DNA of 64,000 nucleotides from Roseibium litorale (GTDB lineage: Bacteria > Pseudomonadota > Alphaproteobacteria > Rhizobiales > Stappiaceae), in contig NZ_JACYXI010000003.1 in the NCBI RefSeq assembly GCF_014842915.1, forward strand, positions 248,001 through 312,000, written 5' to 3'. This document shows positions 34,346-44,219 of the stretch, piece by piece. The first letter of the stretch is position 1; each line of letters begins with the position of its first letter. Made by a program: the position numbers and the translations under genes. Under the pieces are notes generated by a model. The model did not search any database and was not told the origin of the DNA. It was given only the letters and a program-made list of their open reading frames with translations.

Positions 34346-34370
34346 GGGTGGCCGCTGGCTGCCCTTTTTT
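34346..34370 (+). terminator. intrinsic terminator after sciP
   Basis: GGGTGGCC (34346-34353) pairs with GGCTGCCC (34357-34364) with two G-U pairs and a 3-base loop. TTTTTT follows (34365-34370). The 220 bases after it up to the CtrA box before fliF hold no gene. Confidence 0.75.
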
Positions 34371-34594
34371 GTTTTCCCGACGTCACTTTCGAGCGGGCGC
34401 CAAAGCTCCCGTGCTTTCAGTGGATTAGCCAAAGCAGGGTCTCGGCACCTGTGCCGAACACCTGTAGGTTGCCCGTGAATTGAGATTATTTCTCAATAGT
34501 TAACGCGGTAGGCAGCTTTTCCCCACCTCTCTTGCAAAATGCATAACTGAGAATGGCAGAAAATGGCCAAATCAGGCATGCCTAGAATGCGGCG

Positions 34595-34610
34595 TTAACC
34601 ACTTGTTAAC
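34595..34610 (+). promoter_or_regulatory. CtrA box upstream of fliF
   Basis: TTAACCACTTGTTAAC is a perfect TTAA-N7-TTAAC, the consensus recognised by the cell-cycle regulator CtrA. It sits 100 bases before the chosen fliF start, in the usual -35 area. It implies that the fliF-flhA operon is a CtrA-activated class II flagellar operon, as in Caulobacter. Confidence 0.75.
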
Positions 34611-34709
34611 CTTCTGGACGGCAAATTTTGCCTATTGGTTAACGCGTGTGTGACCAAAGGGTTCCATAGGAATCCGGCAGCGGGGCAATTAGAGCGTGAG
34701 CGGGCAATC

Positions 34710-36323
34710 GTGAACGGATTGATCGAATTCATTAAAACACTGGGACCGACCCGTGTCGCGGCCATGGGGGCGGTCGCGGCGATTCTGGTTGGGGTCTTTG
34801 CGTTCATTATCTTCCGGGTCACGGCTCCCCAGATGACCCAGCTCTATTCCGATCTGACGCTGGAAGACTCCAGCGCCATCGTCAATCAGCTCGAATCTCT
34901 CGGGGTTCAGTTCGAGATCAAGCGCGATGGCAGCCAGATTCTCGTCCCTTCGGAGCAGGTCGCCCGCCTGCGCATGCGTCTTGCTGAAGACGGTCTCCCG
35001 ACCGGGGGCAGTATCGGATATGAAATCTTCGACCGGTCCGACACGCTCGGCGCCACGAGTTTCGTTCAGAACATCAATCATCTCCGGGCTATCGAGGGTG
35101 AGCTGTCGCGCAGTATTTCCTCGATTGACCGTATCAACGCAGCCCGTGTCCATCTCGTTATCCCGGAGCGCCAGCTGTTCCAGCGTGACCGCCGCCCTCC
35201 GTCCGCTTCCATTGTTCTGAATGTGCGCGGCTCGCTCGGGCCTGGTGAAATCAGGGCTGTTCAGCATCTTGTTGCAACGGCTGTCGAAGGGCTCGATCCG
35301 GAGCATGTCTCGATTGTCGATGAGACCGGGCGCCTGCTTGCCTCAGGAACTGACGCAGATCAGGAAGGGATTATCTCGGGGTCGCTTCAGGAGCGGGTGG
35401 TTGAGATCGAGTCCCGCCTGCGCAATCAGATTGAGGAGATTCTGAACAGTGTTGTCGGACCTGGACGTGCCCGTGTCCGGGTTGCTGCGGATGTGGACTT
35501 CAACCGCACCACTGAGACCACGGAAAGCTTTGATCCGGAAGGGCAGGTTGTCCGCTCGACCCAATCAAAGGAAGAAGCATCGTCCAGCACCGATCCTCAA
35601 AATGAGGTGACGGTTGGTAATCAGCTGCCAAACGGCGGAAACAACACGCAGGGGCAGGGCAAGGTCGATCAATCCAGCTCGACCGAGGAAATCGTCAACT
35701 ACGAGGTTTCAAAGTCTACCAAGACGCAGATTGTCGAAGCTGGTCAGATCAAGCGCCTTTCCGTTGCCGTTCTGATCGACGGGGTTTATGCGCCGGGCGC
35801 AGACGGCCAGATCGCCTATTCTCCACGTTCCCAGGAGGCCCTGGACCGGATTGCAGTGCTCGTGCGCTCCGCTGTGGGCTTCGATGCGGCCCGCGGTGAT
35901 GTGGTTGAGGTTGTGAACCTCCAGTTCGCTCAGCCGCCGCAAGTTGACGACGTCGTAACCTCCGACCTCTTCGACTTCACCCGCGAAGACATCATGCGCT
36001 TTGCAGAGCTGGGTGTACTGCTGCTGATTTCGCTGCTGCTGCTGCTCTTCGTCGTCCGTCCGCTGCTGCGGCGCATCGTAACCCCGGAAGAGCGGATGCC
36101 GCAGGAACTCGTTATCGGGCCTGACGGTATGCTGGTCGCCGAAAGTGCCCTGCCTGCCGAAGTGAAGGATGAAGAGGACGAGTTCCGCATTGAGTGGATT
36201 GAGGAAGCCAAGCAGGAGGGTGCCCTGCAGGCCAGCTCGATTTCCAAGGTAGGGGCGATGATCGAGGATCATCCGACCGAAGCCGTCAGCATTGTGCGCG
36301 GCTGGCTTGAAGAGGCTGCCTGA
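34710..36323 (+). CDS. fliF: flagellar MS-ring protein FliF
   Basis: This 537-residue FliF has an N-terminal transmembrane helix (~16-36; [20 protein letters not shown]), the YscJ/FliF domain (~40-215) with [19 protein letters not shown], [18 protein letters not shown] and [14 protein letters not shown] motifs, the FliF C-terminal domain (~240-400), a second transmembrane helix (~440-460; [20 protein letters not shown]) and the cytoplasmic tail that binds FliG. It forms the MS ring in the inner membrane. The longest frame starts at TTG 34635. I prefer GTG 34710 because the protein then starts [15 protein letters not shown], as in relatives. fliG starts 2 bases after its stop. Confidence 0.94.
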   Translation: MNGLIEFIKTLGPTRVAAMGAVAAILVGVFAFIIFRVTAPQMTQLYSDLTLEDSSAIVNQLESLGVQFEIKRDGSQILVPSEQVARLRMRLAEDGLPTGGSIGYEIFDRSDTLGATSFVQNINHLRAIEGELSRSISSIDRINAARVHLVIPERQLFQRDRRPPSASIVLNVRGSLGPGEIRAVQHLVATAVEGLDPEHVSIVDETGRLLASGTDADQEGIISGSLQERVVEIESRLRNQIEEILNSVVGPGRARVRVAADVDFNRTTETTESFDPEGQVVRSTQSKEEASSSTDPQNEVTVGNQLPNGGNNTQGQGKVDQSSSTEEIVNYEVSKSTKTQIVEAGQIKRLSVAVLIDGVYAPGADGQIAYSPRSQEALDRIAVLVRSAVGFDAARGDVVEVVNLQFAQPPQVDDVVTSDLFDFTREDIMRFAELGVLLLISLLLLLFVVRPLLRRIVTPEERMPQELVIGPDGMLVAESALPAEVKDEEDEFRIEWIEEAKQEGALQASSISKVGAMIEDHPTEAVSIVRGWLEEAA

Positions 36324-36325
36324 CC

Positions 36326-37378
36326 ATGGCCGGAGGGGACGCACTTCAGAAACAGCTGACGGTCAGCAGCGATGAGAGTGAGCGTGAGCTGCGTGGCGCA
36401 GAACGGGCAGCCGTTCTTCTGCTTGCGCTTGGAGAATTGCACGGAAAGCCCATCTGGGAACGCCTTGATGAAATCGAGGTGCGGCAGGTGTCCGCTGCAA
36501 TGGCCAACCTCGGTCCGGTCACGCCAACTATGCTGGAGTCTCTGTTCAAGGATTTCGTCCGCAAGATTGCTTCCAGAGGCGCCCTGACAGGCAACGTGGA
36601 CGCGACCGAGCGGCTGCTGGCCAACTTTCTCCCGGGTGACCGCGTCAGCATCATCATGGAGGAAATCCGTGGTCCGGCCGGGCGGAACATGTGGGAGAAG
36701 TTGTCGAACGTTCAGGAAAACGTTCTGGCGAACTATCTGAAGAACGAATATCCTCAAACCGTCGCGGTGGTCTTGTCGAAGATCAAGTCCGATCATGCCG
36801 CCCGTGTGCTGGGCATTCTGCCAGAAGAGCTGGCTCTGGAAGTCGTGAGCCGGATGCTGCGTATGGATGCGGTCCAGAAGGAAGTTCTGGAGAAGGTTGA
36901 ACAGACCCTGAGGGTCGAGTTCATGTCCAACCTTACCAACACATCCCGGCGCGACAGCCATGAAATGATGGCCGAGATCTTCAATAATTTCGACCGTCAG
37001 ACGGAAGCCCGGTTCCTGGCCGCTCTGGAAGAAGAAAACCGGGAAGCAGCCGACCGCATCAAGACGCTGATGTTCACCTTCGACGACTTGATCAAGCTGG
37101 ACGCAGCGAGCTGCCAGACCCTGTTGCGGAGCGTGGAAAAGGACCGCCTTGCGATCGCTCTGAAGGGGTCTACAGATCAGGCACGCGAGTTCTTCTTCGG
37201 CAACATGTCGTCGCGTGCAGCCAAGCTGCTCAAGGACGATATGGAGGCGCTTGGACCGGTTCGCCTGCGTGATGTGGATGATGCGCAGACGGGCATGGTG
37301 AATACAGCCAAGGATCTGGCCGCAAAGGGCGAGATCATGATTTCCAAGTCCAAGAGCGATGACGAGATCATTTACTGA
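36326..37378 (+). CDS. fliG: flagellar motor switch protein FliG
   Basis: This 350-residue FliG has three domains. The N-terminal domain binds FliF (~20-120). The middle domain (~125-225) contains [20 protein letters not shown] and the EHPQ-like segment. The C-terminal domain (~235-340) carries the charged torque helix [20 protein letters not shown] (family M..R....L.eDme..gpv). It forms the rotor part of the C ring and meets the stator. It overlaps neither neighbour but lies within a tight fliF-fliG-fliH-fliN-flbD-flhA operon. The length is normal. Confidence 0.94.
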   Translation: MAGGDALQKQLTVSSDESERELRGAERAAVLLLALGELHGKPIWERLDEIEVRQVSAAMANLGPVTPTMLESLFKDFVRKIASRGALTGNVDATERLLANFLPGDRVSIIMEEIRGPAGRNMWEKLSNVQENVLANYLKNEYPQTVAVVLSKIKSDHAARVLGILPEELALEVVSRMLRMDAVQKEVLEKVEQTLRVEFMSNLTNTSRRDSHEMMAEIFNNFDRQTEARFLAALEEENREAADRIKTLMFTFDDLIKLDAASCQTLLRSVEKDRLAIALKGSTDQAREFFFGNMSSRAAKLLKDDMEALGPVRLRDVDDAQTGMVNTAKDLAAKGEIMISKSKSDDEIIY

Positions 37379-37405
37379 TAACAGGGCAGCGATCGAAACA
37401 AGATA

Positions 37406-38107
37406 ATGGGCAGAATGACCAATCCGTCAAAATTCCTGTTCGATATGGATTTCTCGGAACCTGTGGAGCCTGAGGTTGAGGCTGCTCCGGAGCCGCAGAT
37501 ACCCATGATCCCGGTGTCCGAGCATCAGGCACTTGTGGAAGCGGCCCGTAAAAAAGGCTTTGAACAGGGCCGGGCGGAAGCGCTTAAGGATTTGCAGGAA
37601 ACTCAGGAGAAGATCCTGACCGATGAGGTGGGGCGTTTGTCGGGAGCCGTCGTCCAGGTTCTGCAGACCATCGACGATGCGGTGAACGCGCAAGAGCGGG
37701 ACGCCGTCGGCCTGGCGTTTCTGGTTGCGAGGCGTCTGTGTGCCCATCTCATCGCGCGCCAGCCTCTGGCCGAAGTGGTGGCGCTGGTTTCAGAGTGCCT
37801 TGGTCCGCTCCGCAGGGCTCCCCATCTCGTCATCCGGGTTGCACTGCGTGATGTCGAGAACCTCAAAAAAAGGCTGGACCCGATCATTCGCGAGAAAGGC
37901 TTTGATGGCCGTCTGGTGATCCTCGGGGAAGATGACATCGGTCCGGGGGACTGCCATATCGAATGGGCCGATGGCGGGATCTTGCGCGACCGCAAGGAAC
38001 TCGACAAGCAGATCGACACAAGCATAAGGGCCTATCTGGCAGCGCGGGCGGCCAAGGCTGCATCCAAGACAGCGCCTGCGGCAGAGCCTAAGGATACCGG
38101 CCAATGA
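37406..38107 (+). CDS. fliH: flagellar assembly protein FliH
   Basis: This 233-residue protein fits FliH by place and shape: a disordered, acidic start (KFLFDMDFSEPVEPEVEAAP), a helix with a KKGFEQGRAEALKDLQETQ pattern (family G...G...g), and a C-terminal V-ATPase-E-like domain (~100-215; ISRQPLAEVVALVSECLGPL-type helix and GLDIGPGDCHIEWADGGI-type end). FliH inhibits and positions the FliI ATPase at the export gate. No fliI is visible in the window. The gene lies between fliG and fliN; its stop overlaps the fliN ATG by 4 bases. Confidence 0.82.
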   Translation: MGRMTNPSKFLFDMDFSEPVEPEVEAAPEPQIPMIPVSEHQALVEAARKKGFEQGRAEALKDLQETQEKILTDEVGRLSGAVVQVLQTIDDAVNAQERDAVGLAFLVARRLCAHLIARQPLAEVVALVSECLGPLRRAPHLVIRVALRDVENLKKRLDPIIREKGFDGRLVILGEDDIGPGDCHIEWADGGILRDRKELDKQIDTSIRAYLAARAAKAASKTAPAAEPKDTGQ

Positions 38108-38442
38108 GCAAAGACAACGACGGCGGCATTCCGCTTGACGAACTTGAGGTGCCGGGCCGCGAAGCCCGGGATGGCTCCGAGAGCCATGGTCCTCAATCCG
38201 CTGCGGATCTGGAGGCGGTCTTCGACGTGCCCGTCCGGATTTCGGCGGTGCTGGGCCACTCCCGGATGCATGTTTCCGAGCTGCTGAAGCTGGCGTCGGG
38301 CACAGTGCTGGAACTCGACCGGAAGGTCGGGGAAGCTATTGATATTTATGTGAATGACCGGCTGGTAGCTCGCGGCGAAGTGGTCCTGGTGGAGGACAAG
38401 CTCGGCGTGACCATGACGGAAATCATCAAGGCAGATCGATAA
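38104..38442 (+). CDS. fliN: flagellar motor switch protein FliN
   Basis: This 112-residue FliN has a variable acidic start (~1-35) and then the SpoA (surface presentation of antigens) domain (~38-108): VFDVPVRISAVLGHSRMHVS, LLKLASGTVLELDRKVGEAI and DIYVNDRLVARGEVVLVEDK, all family signatures. FliN completes the C ring together with FliM. fliM is not in this window. The ATG overlaps the fliH stop (ATGA), and the flbD gene follows 17 bases downstream. Confidence 0.94.
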   Translation: MSKDNDGGIPLDELEVPGREARDGSESHGPQSAADLEAVFDVPVRISAVLGHSRMHVSELLKLASGTVLELDRKVGEAIDIYVNDRLVARGEVVLVEDKLGVTMTEIIKADR

Positions 38443-38459
38443 GGGGTCAGGAGCCGGTC

Positions 38460-39818
38460 ATGCGACTTCTCATAGTTGGTACACTGGGCGGCCAGCTCAC
38501 AACGGCGACCAAGATCGCCATGCAGCGCGGAGCACAAGTCACCCAATCGGACGACATCGAAGGAGCGCTCAAGGTTCTGCGCTCCGGGCGCGGTGCCGAT
38601 CTGCTTATGGTGGATGTCGGGCTGGATATCGCGAGCCTGTTGAACAAGCTTCAGGCTGAGCGGGTACATGTGCCCGTTGTTGCCTGCGGAGTGGAAACGG
38701 ACGCTCAGGCAGCCGTTTCGGCAATCCGCGCAGGCGCCAAGGAATATATCCCGCTGCCCCCGGATCCCGAGCTGATCGCAGCCGTTCTGGCCGCTGTGTC
38801 GCAGGATCAGGGCGATCTTATCTACAGGGATGAGGCGATGGCATCGGTCGTGCGGCTGGCCGAGCAGATCGCACCTTCTGATGCGTCTGTGCTGATCACA
38901 GGCGAGTCCGGTACCGGTAAGGAAGTGATCGCCCGTCATGTTCACCGCTGCTCCAACCGGTCCAACAAGCCATTCATCTCCATCAACTGTGCAGCGATCC
39001 CGGAACATCTTCTGGAGTCCGAACTGTTCGGGCATGAGAAGGGAGCGTTCACCGGAGCCGTAGCCCGGCGTATCGGTAAGTTCGAGGAAGCTGATGGCGG
39101 CACGCTTCTGCTGGACGAAATTTCAGAGATGGACGTGCGCCTTCAGGCCAAGCTGCTGCGTGCGATCCAGGAACGGGTTATTGACCGCGTCGGCGGCACC
39201 CGCCCTGTTCCGGTCAACATCCGTATCCTTGCGACATCCAACCGGGATCTCGGCGAAGCGGTGCGCGAAGGCTCTTTCCGTGAAGACCTTCTTTTCCGTC
39301 TCAATGTGGTCAATCTGAAGCTGCCGCCGCTGCGGGAGCGCCCTGCCGATGTGCTGGAGCTTGCACGTTTCTTTGTCGAACATTACGCGAAGATCAACGG
39401 CGTTCCGGCATTGCCCCTGTCTGTCGAAGCCCGTCAGGCCCTGGCGGTAAACCCGTGGCAGGGCAACGTGCGCGAGCTGGAAAACACCATGCACCGCGCC
39501 GTTCTTCTCGCCCATGGGGATGAGATTGGAACTGAAGCGATCCTCATGCCGGACGGCAGCCCGATTCAGAGCTCCCGCGGCCCTGCGGAGCGTGCGGCAC
39601 AGGCGGCCGAGGCGGTTTCCCGGTCCTTCGTCGGACGTACCGTTGCGGATGTGGAACGGGACTTGATCCTCGACACTCTGGATCACTGCCTTGGCAACCG
39701 GACGCATGCGGCAAAGATCCTCGGCATCTCCATCCGCACGCTCCGGAACAAGTTGAACCAATACACAGATGAGGGGCTTCAGGTGCCAGGGCCGGGCGAA
39801 GTCCGCTCTGCCTACTGA
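38460..39818 (+). CDS. flbD: FlbD-type sigma-54-dependent flagellar regulator
   Basis: This 452-residue NtrC-family activator has an N-terminal receiver-like domain (~1-115) and a sigma-54 AAA+ domain (~125-365) with Walker A GESGTGKE, the sigma-54 contact loop GAFTGA in [15 protein letters not shown], Walker [14 protein letters not shown] and the sensor R-finger motif [11 protein letters not shown] Fis-type helix-turn-helix lies at the end ([20 protein letters not shown]). FlbD switches on sigma-54-dependent class III flagellar genes. The receiver-like part shows VDVG where a phosphorylated Asp could lie but has no standard acidic pair at its start, as reported for FlbD. The CtrA-boxed operon thus encodes the regulator of the next level. 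Confidence 0.92.
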   Translation: MRLLIVGTLGGQLTTATKIAMQRGAQVTQSDDIEGALKVLRSGRGADLLMVDVGLDIASLLNKLQAERVHVPVVACGVETDAQAAVSAIRAGAKEYIPLPPDPELIAAVLAAVSQDQGDLIYRDEAMASVVRLAEQIAPSDASVLITGESGTGKEVIARHVHRCSNRSNKPFISINCAAIPEHLLESELFGHEKGAFTGAVARRIGKFEEADGGTLLLDEISEMDVRLQAKLLRAIQERVIDRVGGTRPVPVNIRILATSNRDLGEAVREGSFREDLLFRLNVVNLKLPPLRERPADVLELARFFVEHYAKINGVPALPLSVEARQALAVNPWQGNVRELENTMHRAVLLAHGDEIGTEAILMPDGSPIQSSRGPAERAAQAAEAVSRSFVGRTVADVERDLILDTLDHCLGNRTHAAKILGISIRTLRNKLNQYTDEGLQVPGPGEVRSAY

Positions 39819-39891
39819 TACCGAATCTGGCATCATCAACCGGCAGGCAGCTTGCGAAGGGCGCATGGCCCTCCGCCATCAGGAATAGAGC

Positions 39892-42054
39892 ATGACGGAC
39901 ACGACGTCTGGAAATGAAGGAAAGGTACCTGTGGTACCGGACCAGCCGGTTGTTCCAGCCGGCGGCTTTTCCATGGCCAGTTTCGGTGAGATTGCGGCGA
40001 CCCTGAAGCGTGGCGACACGGGGCTTGCCGTCGGCGTCATGGTCATCCTGACCATGATGATCCTGCCCATGCCGTCCGTGCTGCTGGACATGTTCCTGGC
40101 GGTGTCGATCATCTTCTCCGTGCTGGTTCTGATGACAGGGCTTTTCATTCAAAAGCCTCTGGAGTTCTCCTCCTTCCCGACGGTTCTGCTGATCTCGACC
40201 ATGCTCCGGCTGGGTCTGAACATTTCTTCCACGCGCTTGATCCTGTCCAACGGACATGAAGGGACAGCTGCTGCGGGACAAGTGATCCAGTCCTTCGGCA
40301 ACCTCGTCATGGGCGGGAACTTTGTCATTGGGGTGATTGTTTTCGCGATCCTGGTGATTGTGAACTTCATCGTTATCACCAAGGGTTCCGGGCGTATCGC
40401 GGAAGTCGCGGCCCGCTTTACCCTGGACGCGATGCCTGGCAAGCAGATGGCGATCGACGCTGACCTGTCATCTGGCCTGATCGACGAGAACGAGGCGCGG
40501 ACCCGCCGCCGGGACCTCGAAGCGGAAAGCGCCTTTTTCGGGGCCATGGACGGTGCGTCCAAGTTCGTGCGCGGCGACGCCATTGCGGGCTTGCTGATCA
40601 CGTTCATCAACATTCTGGGTGGCATCTTCATCGGCGTCGCTCAGATGGAGCTTTCGTTCTCGGAAGCAGCAAACAATTATACGCTGCTGACCATCGGCGA
40701 TGGTCTTGTGTCCCAGATCCCAGCGCTGATCGTTTCCACGGCAGCCGGTATTCTTGTGTCCAAGGCCGGGGTTCAGGGCGCAGCCGACAAGGCGCTGGCC
40801 ACCCAGTTCACCGGCTATCCCAAGGCACTTGGCATGTCGGCTGCGGTCATGGCGATCCTGTCGCTTCTGCCGGGCATTCCGATGATTCCGTTCCTGGGCC
40901 TTGCCGGTGGCGCTGGTTATCTGGCCTTCAAGGTTGGAGACAAGAAGAAGCAGGTCGCAACGGCTGCAGAGGTCAAGAAAGCAATCGAGTCTGCGCCCAA
41001 GCCTCCCCCGGAGCCACCGATTACCGATGCTCTCAAGATGGATGAGCTTCGCATTGAGCTGGGCTATGCCCTGCTGCCGTTGATCAACGGCAAGGAGCCG
41101 GGCGGTGCGGATCAGCTGACCGAGCAGATCAAGGCCCTGCGCCGTCAGGTCGCGACTGACATGGGTGTTATCATGCCGCCCGTGCGCATTCTCGATAATA
41201 TTCAGCTTGGTGCGAACGAATACGTCATCAAGGTCAAAGAAGTGGAAGCCGGGCGCGGCGTCCTCTATCCGAACCATTTCATGGTCATGGATCCAGCTGG
41301 TGGTCAGGTGAAGCTGCCCGGCACGCATACGACGGAGCCGACCTTCGGTCTCCCGGCAACTTGGGTGGAAGGGCAGTACCGCGAGGATGCGTCGCTGCGC
41401 GGCTATACGGTGGTTGATCCGGCCACAGTTCTGTCGACTCATCTCACCGAGACGATCAAGAACAATGTCAGTGAAATCCTGACCTATGGGGACGTTCAGA
41501 AGCTGCTCAAGGAAATGAAGGGTGATCAGGCGAAGCTGGTCGATGACCTTATTCCAGGACAGATTACCGTCTCCGGCTTGCAGCGCGTCCTGCAAACGCT
41601 GCTTAGCGAGCGTGTGTCGATCCGCGATCTGGGCACCATTCTGGAAGGCGTGTCCGAAGCGACGGGCATGACGCGCAACACGAGCATGATTGCGGAGCAT
41701 GTCCGCAGCCGCCTTGGACGGCAGATCTGCGCCGCCAATCTTGCGCCCGGTGGATATTTGCCTTTGATTTCCATGTCACCGAAATGGGAGCAGGCGTTCC
41801 TGGAAGCGATTGTTGGCGAGGGGGACGACCGCCAGCTCGCCATGCAGCCGAGCAAGCTGCAGGAGTTCGTGGTAAAGGTCCGCGATGCATTCGAGACTGC
41901 CGCCCAGCAGGGTGAAGTTCCTGTTCTGCTCACATCACCCCAGACACGGCCCTTCGTCCGTTCGATTGTCGAGCGGTTCCGGGCACATACGACGGTCATG
42001 AGCCAGTCGGAAGTGCACCCGCGGGTAAAGCTGAAGACGATCGGCGCGATCTGA
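39892..42054 (+). CDS. flhA: flagellar biosynthesis protein FlhA
   Basis: This 720-residue FlhA is the main part of the flagellar type III export gate. The N-terminal half holds about eight transmembrane helices (~40-330) with the conserved FHIPEP-type loop between helices 4 and 5 (RIAEVAARFTLDAMPGKQMA IDADL region, ~165-190). The C-terminal ~370 residues form the cytoplasmic ring that receives substrates and chaperones; it contains LIRELLSDGVSIRDL-like sequence LLSERVSIRDLGTILEGVSE. The length is normal. It closes the fliF operon, 74 bases after flbD. Confidence 0.95.
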   Translation: MTDTTSGNEGKVPVVPDQPVVPAGGFSMASFGEIAATLKRGDTGLAVGVMVILTMMILPMPSVLLDMFLAVSIIFSVLVLMTGLFIQKPLEFSSFPTVLLISTMLRLGLNISSTRLILSNGHEGTAAAGQVIQSFGNLVMGGNFVIGVIVFAILVIVNFIVITKGSGRIAEVAARFTLDAMPGKQMAIDADLSSGLIDENEARTRRRDLEAESAFFGAMDGASKFVRGDAIAGLLITFINILGGIFIGVAQMELSFSEAANNYTLLTIGDGLVSQIPALIVSTAAGILVSKAGVQGAADKALATQFTGYPKALGMSAAVMAILSLLPGIPMIPFLGLAGGAGYLAFKVGDKKKQVATAAEVKKAIESAPKPPPEPPITDALKMDELRIELGYALLPLINGKEPGGADQLTEQIKALRRQVATDMGVIMPPVRILDNIQLGANEYVIKVKEVEAGRGVLYPNHFMVMDPAGGQVKLPGTHTTEPTFGLPATWVEGQYREDASLRGYTVVDPATVLSTHLTETIKNNVSEILTYGDVQKLLKEMKGDQAKLVDDLIPGQITVSGLQRVLQTLLSERVSIRDLGTILEGVSEATGMTRNTSMIAEHVRSRLGRQICAANLAPGGYLPLISMSPKWEQAFLEAIVGEGDDRQLAMQPSKLQEFVVKVRDAFETAAQQGEVPVLLTSPQTRPFVRSIVERFRAHTTVMSQSEVHPRVKLKTIGAI

Positions 42055-42088
42055 TCCGTGGGCTTAAGGCCGGGTCAGCAGAGGCCCG

Positions 42089-42328
42089 TCAGACGAGGAT
42101 GTTGACGCGGGCCATTGCGCTGGCGGTCGAGGAGTAACTGCCTTGTATGGCATTGACCGTCTGCTGCTGGCTGATCGTAACCGAAGTGGCAAAGACAGAG
42201 GTCAGGTTCGCGCGTAACTGCTGACCCTGCTGGATCGCTTTTTTGCGCGTGTTCGACCAAGCCTTGTTGAAGTCAGCGAGGCTGGGCTTCTCTTGCCGCT
42301 TTGCGTAATTGTTTCCGATTGCTGCCAT
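42089..42328 (-). CDS. small protein with CtrA box, flagellum-linked, function unknown
   Basis: This 79-residue protein starts MAAIGNNYAKRQEKPSLADF and has a basic helical first half (KAWSNTRKKAIQQGQQLRAN) and a Ser/Thr/Ala-rich second half ending in ASAMARVNILV. There is no signal peptide or membrane helix. The second half, rich in small polar residues, recalls flagellar axial or chaperone-client proteins, but no named family is recognised. A GAAGGTGAT site precedes the ATG at 42328. A perfect CtrA box lies just upstream. It is convergent with flhA. Place and control suggest a motility or cell-cycle role. Confidence 0.72.
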   Translation of the reverse strand: MAAIGNNYAKRQEKPSLADFNKAWSNTRKKAIQQGQQLRANLTSVFATSVTISQQQTVNAIQGSYSSTASAMARVNILV

Positions 42329-42351
42329 GGCATCACCTTCGGTCACTATGG

Positions 42352-42367
42352 TTAACGACGGATTAAC
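42352..42367 (-). promoter_or_regulatory. CtrA box upstream of the small convergent gene
   Basis: TTAACGACGGATTAAC on the plus strand is a perfect TTAA-N7-TTAAC, 24 bases outside the ATG at 42328. Because the half-site is near-palindromic, either strand could be read. The distance fits a site overlapping the promoter of the minus-strand gene. Confidence 0.65.
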
Positions 42368-42474
42368 ATGTCGTGGTAAGCGGCACTCATTCAGCGGCCA
42401 GTCAAGTGGCTGATTGACCTGTCGCGTTCGGGTGCGCTAGGTGGTGTTGGTCTTTCAAACATCTTGGAAAATTA

Positions 42475-43086
42475 ATGTCTGACACCTTGCCGCTTGCCTT
42501 GGACGGCTACACACATCTGCCCAAAGGCAAGGTGGCCGTTACCGTGACCTATCTGGAAATGCTCAGCCGTCCGGAGATTTCCCTCCCCTCCCGCACTGAT
42601 TTGACATTGGAGCCCTGGACTAGGCCAGAGCTCGATGCCTACAGAGCATTGTTCCGGTCCGTTGGGCAGGACTGGCTCTGGTTCGCGCGCTTGAAGTTGT
42701 CAGACGACGAGCTGCGGTCCGTTCTTGACGATCCGGCGAGAGCGCATTTTGTTCCCTACCTGAACGGCAAACCCGCAGGGATGCTGGAGCTGGATTTTTC
42801 AGATCCGGAAACGCCGGAGCTTGCCTACTTCGGGCTTGTGCCGGAAGCCATTGGGGGTGGGGCAGGGCGCTGGCTGATGGCGAAGGCTCTGGAACTGGTC
42901 TGGAGCCGTCCGCAGACCAAGCGACTCTGGGTGCACACGTGCACGGCCGACAGTCAGAAGGCGCTCGACTTCTATAAGCGAAGCGGCTTCACACCATACA
43001 AGCTGGCGATTGAGGTCGATGAGGACCCGAGGCTTAGCGGTCTGCTGCCGCGCAGTGCTGCGCCTCACGTGCCGATCATTGAATGA
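42475..43086 (+). CDS. GNAT family N-acetyltransferase
   Basis: This is a 203-residue acetyltransferase. The core fold is at ~90-185, with the acetyl-CoA loop region PEAIGGGAGRWLMAKALELV (family Q/RxxGxG/A, here IGGGAGRWL) and the final strand-helix ADSQKALDFYKRSGFTPYKL, the typical A-x-x-FYxxxGF motif of GNATs. An extra ~80-residue N-terminal part has no clear homologue in my view. The substrate is unknown. It stands alone between the CtrA-boxed small gene and the convergent mtnA. Confidence 0.85.
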   Translation: MSDTLPLALDGYTHLPKGKVAVTVTYLEMLSRPEISLPSRTDLTLEPWTRPELDAYRALFRSVGQDWLWFARLKLSDDELRSVLDDPARAHFVPYLNGKPAGMLELDFSDPETPELAYFGLVPEAIGGGAGRWLMAKALELVWSRPQTKRLWVHTCTADSQKALDFYKRSGFTPYKLAIEVDEDPRLSGLLPRSAAPHVPIIE

Positions 43087-44187
43087 TTATCCTGCAACCC
43101 GCTCGGGGAAGGCCGCTGCAATCGACTGCCGGTCGGCGGTCAGGACACCGCGCTCGGTGATGAGGCCAGTGACCAGGCGTGCGGGAGTTACATCAAAGGC
43201 AGGGTTGGCAACTTCGGAGCCGGGCGCCACAATTTCGATTGTCTCGATCTTGCCGCTGGCCGTCAGTCCTGTGATGTGGCTGACTTCCTCACCGATGCGC
43301 TCTTCGATCGGAATTTCCCGCAATCCATTCGACAGGGTGAAATCGATGGTCGGCGAGGGCAGGGCGACGTAAAAGGGCACACCGCAATCCTTCGCGGCCA
43401 GAGCCTTCAAATAGGTGCCGATCTTGTTGCAGACATCGCCCTCGGCGGTGGTTCTGTCGGTTCCGACGATCACCATGTCCACCTCCCCGTGCTGCATGAG
43501 ATGGCCGCCAGCATTGTCCGCCACGACCGTGTGGGGGACGCCATGCTGACCGAGCTCCCAGGCGGTCAGAAAGGCGCCCTGGTTTCGCGGACGGGTTTCG
43601 TCCACCCAGACATGAACCGGCGTACCGGCATCGTGTGACATATAGATAGGAGCCGTTGCTGTACCCCAGTCGACGGTCGCGAGCCAACCGGCGTTGCAAT
43701 GGGTGAGGATGTTGACCGGATCTCCGGGACGCTTGCTTGCTGCGATGTCCGATATCAGCTTGGCGCCATGGGTGCCGATGGACATGTTGATGGCCACATC
43801 CTCGTCGCAGATGCGTTCCGCCAGGCTATAGGCGCGGGCAACGCGCTGTTCCGGCGGGACCGGCAGCAGGGTCTTGCGTACCACGTCCAAGGCCCAGCGG
43901 AGATTGACCGCTGTCGGCCGCGTGTCCAACAAGGTGCTGCAGGCATTCATCAGACCTAAGTCGGTGGCATCGGCGCGCAGGGCAAGGCACATGCCGTAGG
44001 CGGCCGTTGCGCCGATCAGCGGAGCGCCGCGCACCTGCATGATGCGGATGGCATGGGCTGCCTCTTCCAGGGTTTCCAGCCGAATCGTCTCGAACGCGTG
44101 GGGGAAACGTGTCTGGTCGATGATTTCGACGCCCCAACCATCTTCCGCGAGCCAGATCGTGCGATACTTGCGTCCATTCACGTTCAT
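43087..44187 (-). CDS. mtnA: S-methyl-5-thioribose-1-phosphate isomerase
   Basis: This 366-residue MtnA converts methylthioribose-1-phosphate to methylthioribulose-1-phosphate in the methionine salvage pathway. It belongs to the eIF2B-like isomerase family: VRGAPLIGATAAYGMCLAL (~52-70), LDTRPTAVNLRWAL, the catalytic Cys in ILTHCNAGWLATVDWGTA (~160-177) and the catalytic Asp in VIVGTDRTTAEGDVCNKIGT (~243-262). The length is normal. I start at the ATG 44187 (MNVNGRKYRTIW). A 264-base inverted-repeat element lies 32 bases upstream and may affect expression. No mtnB/C/D/K gene is near. Confidence 0.93.
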   Translation of the reverse strand: MNVNGRKYRTIWLAEDGWGVEIIDQTRFPHAFETIRLETLEEAAHAIRIMQVRGAPLIGATAAYGMCLALRADATDLGLMNACSTLLDTRPTAVNLRWALDVVRKTLLPVPPEQRVARAYSLAERICDEDVAINMSIGTHGAKLISDIAASKRPGDPVNILTHCNAGWLATVDWGTATAPIYMSHDAGTPVHVWVDETRPRNQGAFLTAWELGQHGVPHTVVADNAGGHLMQHGEVDMVIVGTDRTTAEGDVCNKIGTYLKALAAKDCGVPFYVALPSPTIDFTLSNGLREIPIEERIGEEVSHITGLTASGKIETIEIVAPGSEVANPAFDVTPARLVTGLITERGVLTADRQSIAAAFPERVAG

Positions 44188-44219
44188 CGGCGGCCCCACT
44201 TCAGTTTTGGAACACCCTA

